Made by a program: the position numbers and the translations under genes. The notes under the pieces were generated by a model. The model did not search any database and was not told the origin of the DNA. It saw only the letters and a list, made by a program, of their open reading frames with translations. Source: Ruminococcaceae bacterium UBA5904 (GTDB lineage: Bacteria > Bacillota > Clostridia > Oscillospirales > Acutalibacteraceae). From it: a DNA stretch of 7,523 bases. Location: positions 1 to 7,523 of the forward strand of contig DJEG01000003.1 of assembly GCA_002431305.1 (NCBI GenBank), given 5' to 3'. This document shows positions 7,188-7,523 of the stretch, one piece after another (within the stretch, counting starts at the first letter, position 1; the number at the start of each line of letters is the position of its first letter).

Positions 7188-7523
7188 ATGAAACATTTGA
7201 CACAGAACAAGACAGTGATCGACTGGATCGAAGAGAAGATAGCTCTTGTATCTCCAGACGAAGTCATGTGGATCGACGGCAGCAAGGAGCAGCTTGACGC
7301 TCTGCGCGCCAAGGCCTGCGAGACCGGTGAGATGATCAAACTCAACGAGGATCTCCTCCCCGGATGCCTGCTTCACAGAACCAAGCCCAACGATGTTGCA
7401 CGTGTTGAGAACCGCACATTCATCTGCGCCGAGAGCGAGGATCAGGCAGGTCCGACCAACAACTGGATGGATCCCTCCGAGGCTTATAAGATGCTCTACG
7501 ATATAGCCAGAGACAGCTATAAG
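7188..7523 (+). CDS. pckG: Phosphoenolpyruvate carboxykinase, GTP-dependent (N-terminal part, cut by window edge)
   Basis: Interconverts oxaloacetate + GTP and PEP + GDP + CO2. In anaerobes it often runs toward oxaloacetate in fermentation; elsewhere it serves gluconeogenesis. Only 112 of roughly 600 residues are visible, with no stop. Recognisable GTP-PEPCK N-terminal marks are WIDGS (28-32), the LPGCLLHRTKPNDVARVENR segment (57-76, including the substrate-binding Arg of the VARVE motif), FICAE (78-82) and AGPTNNWMDP (88-97). The ATP-dependent family lacks these. The start ATG at 7188 has AAAGGAG 9 nt upstream. Codon use differs from its neighbours: all six Asn codons are AAC, seven of nine Lys codons are AAG and five of seven Ile codons are ATC, as expected for high expression. 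The kinase loop and metal sites lie outside the window. Confidence 0.94.
   Translation, partial: MKHLTQNKTVIDWIEEKIALVSPDEVMWIDGSKEQLDALRAKACETGEMIKLNEDLLPGCLLHRTKPNDVARVENRTFICAESEDQAGPTNNWMDPSEAYKMLYDIARDSYK

Overview
This window looks like a stretch of chromosome from a Bacillota (Firmicutes) bacterium, most likely an anaerobic member of class Clostridia. The evidence is AGGAGG-type ribosome binding sites, sigma-A-like promoters with A/T-rich upstream DNA, a zinc-type (CxxC...CxxC) ribosomal protein L28, a DNA polymerase I with a ruined proofreading site, a GTP-type PEP carboxykinase, and a DUF3737 protein next to a MalY/PatB-type aminotransferase. Base composition is mixed, roughly mid-40s % G+C by eye. 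The class-level placement is an inference from protein style; no rRNA is present to test it.

Left part, minus strand (1-2914). Reading leftward there are four genes: a tRNA-dihydrouridine synthase (dusB, TTG start), rpmB with its own strong promoter and a hairpin terminator, then a two-gene unit. That unit is a DUF3737 right-handed beta-helix protein followed 4 nt later by a MalY/PatB-like PLP enzyme that runs off the left edge. The ribosome binding site of the PLP enzyme lies inside the last codons of the DUF3737 gene, so the two are probably translated in step.

Right part, plus strand (3042-7523). A divergent promoter region separates dusB from polA. The genes polA, rimI and tsaD form a tight operon: polA and rimI overlap by ATGA and rimI-tsaD are 7 nt apart. 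They link DNA repair/replication, protein N-acetylation and tRNA t6A modification. A near-consensus promoter (TTGAAA-17-TATAAT) then starts pckG, which runs off the right edge and uses codons typical of a highly expressed gene.

Most of the window is housekeeping. The one poorly described element is the DUF3737/aminotransferase pair; it is the best candidate for an undescribed functional unit, though nothing in the sequence gives its substrate. No mobile element, CRISPR array, tRNA, rRNA or convincing riboswitch was seen, and no gene-free stretch reaches 300 bases.
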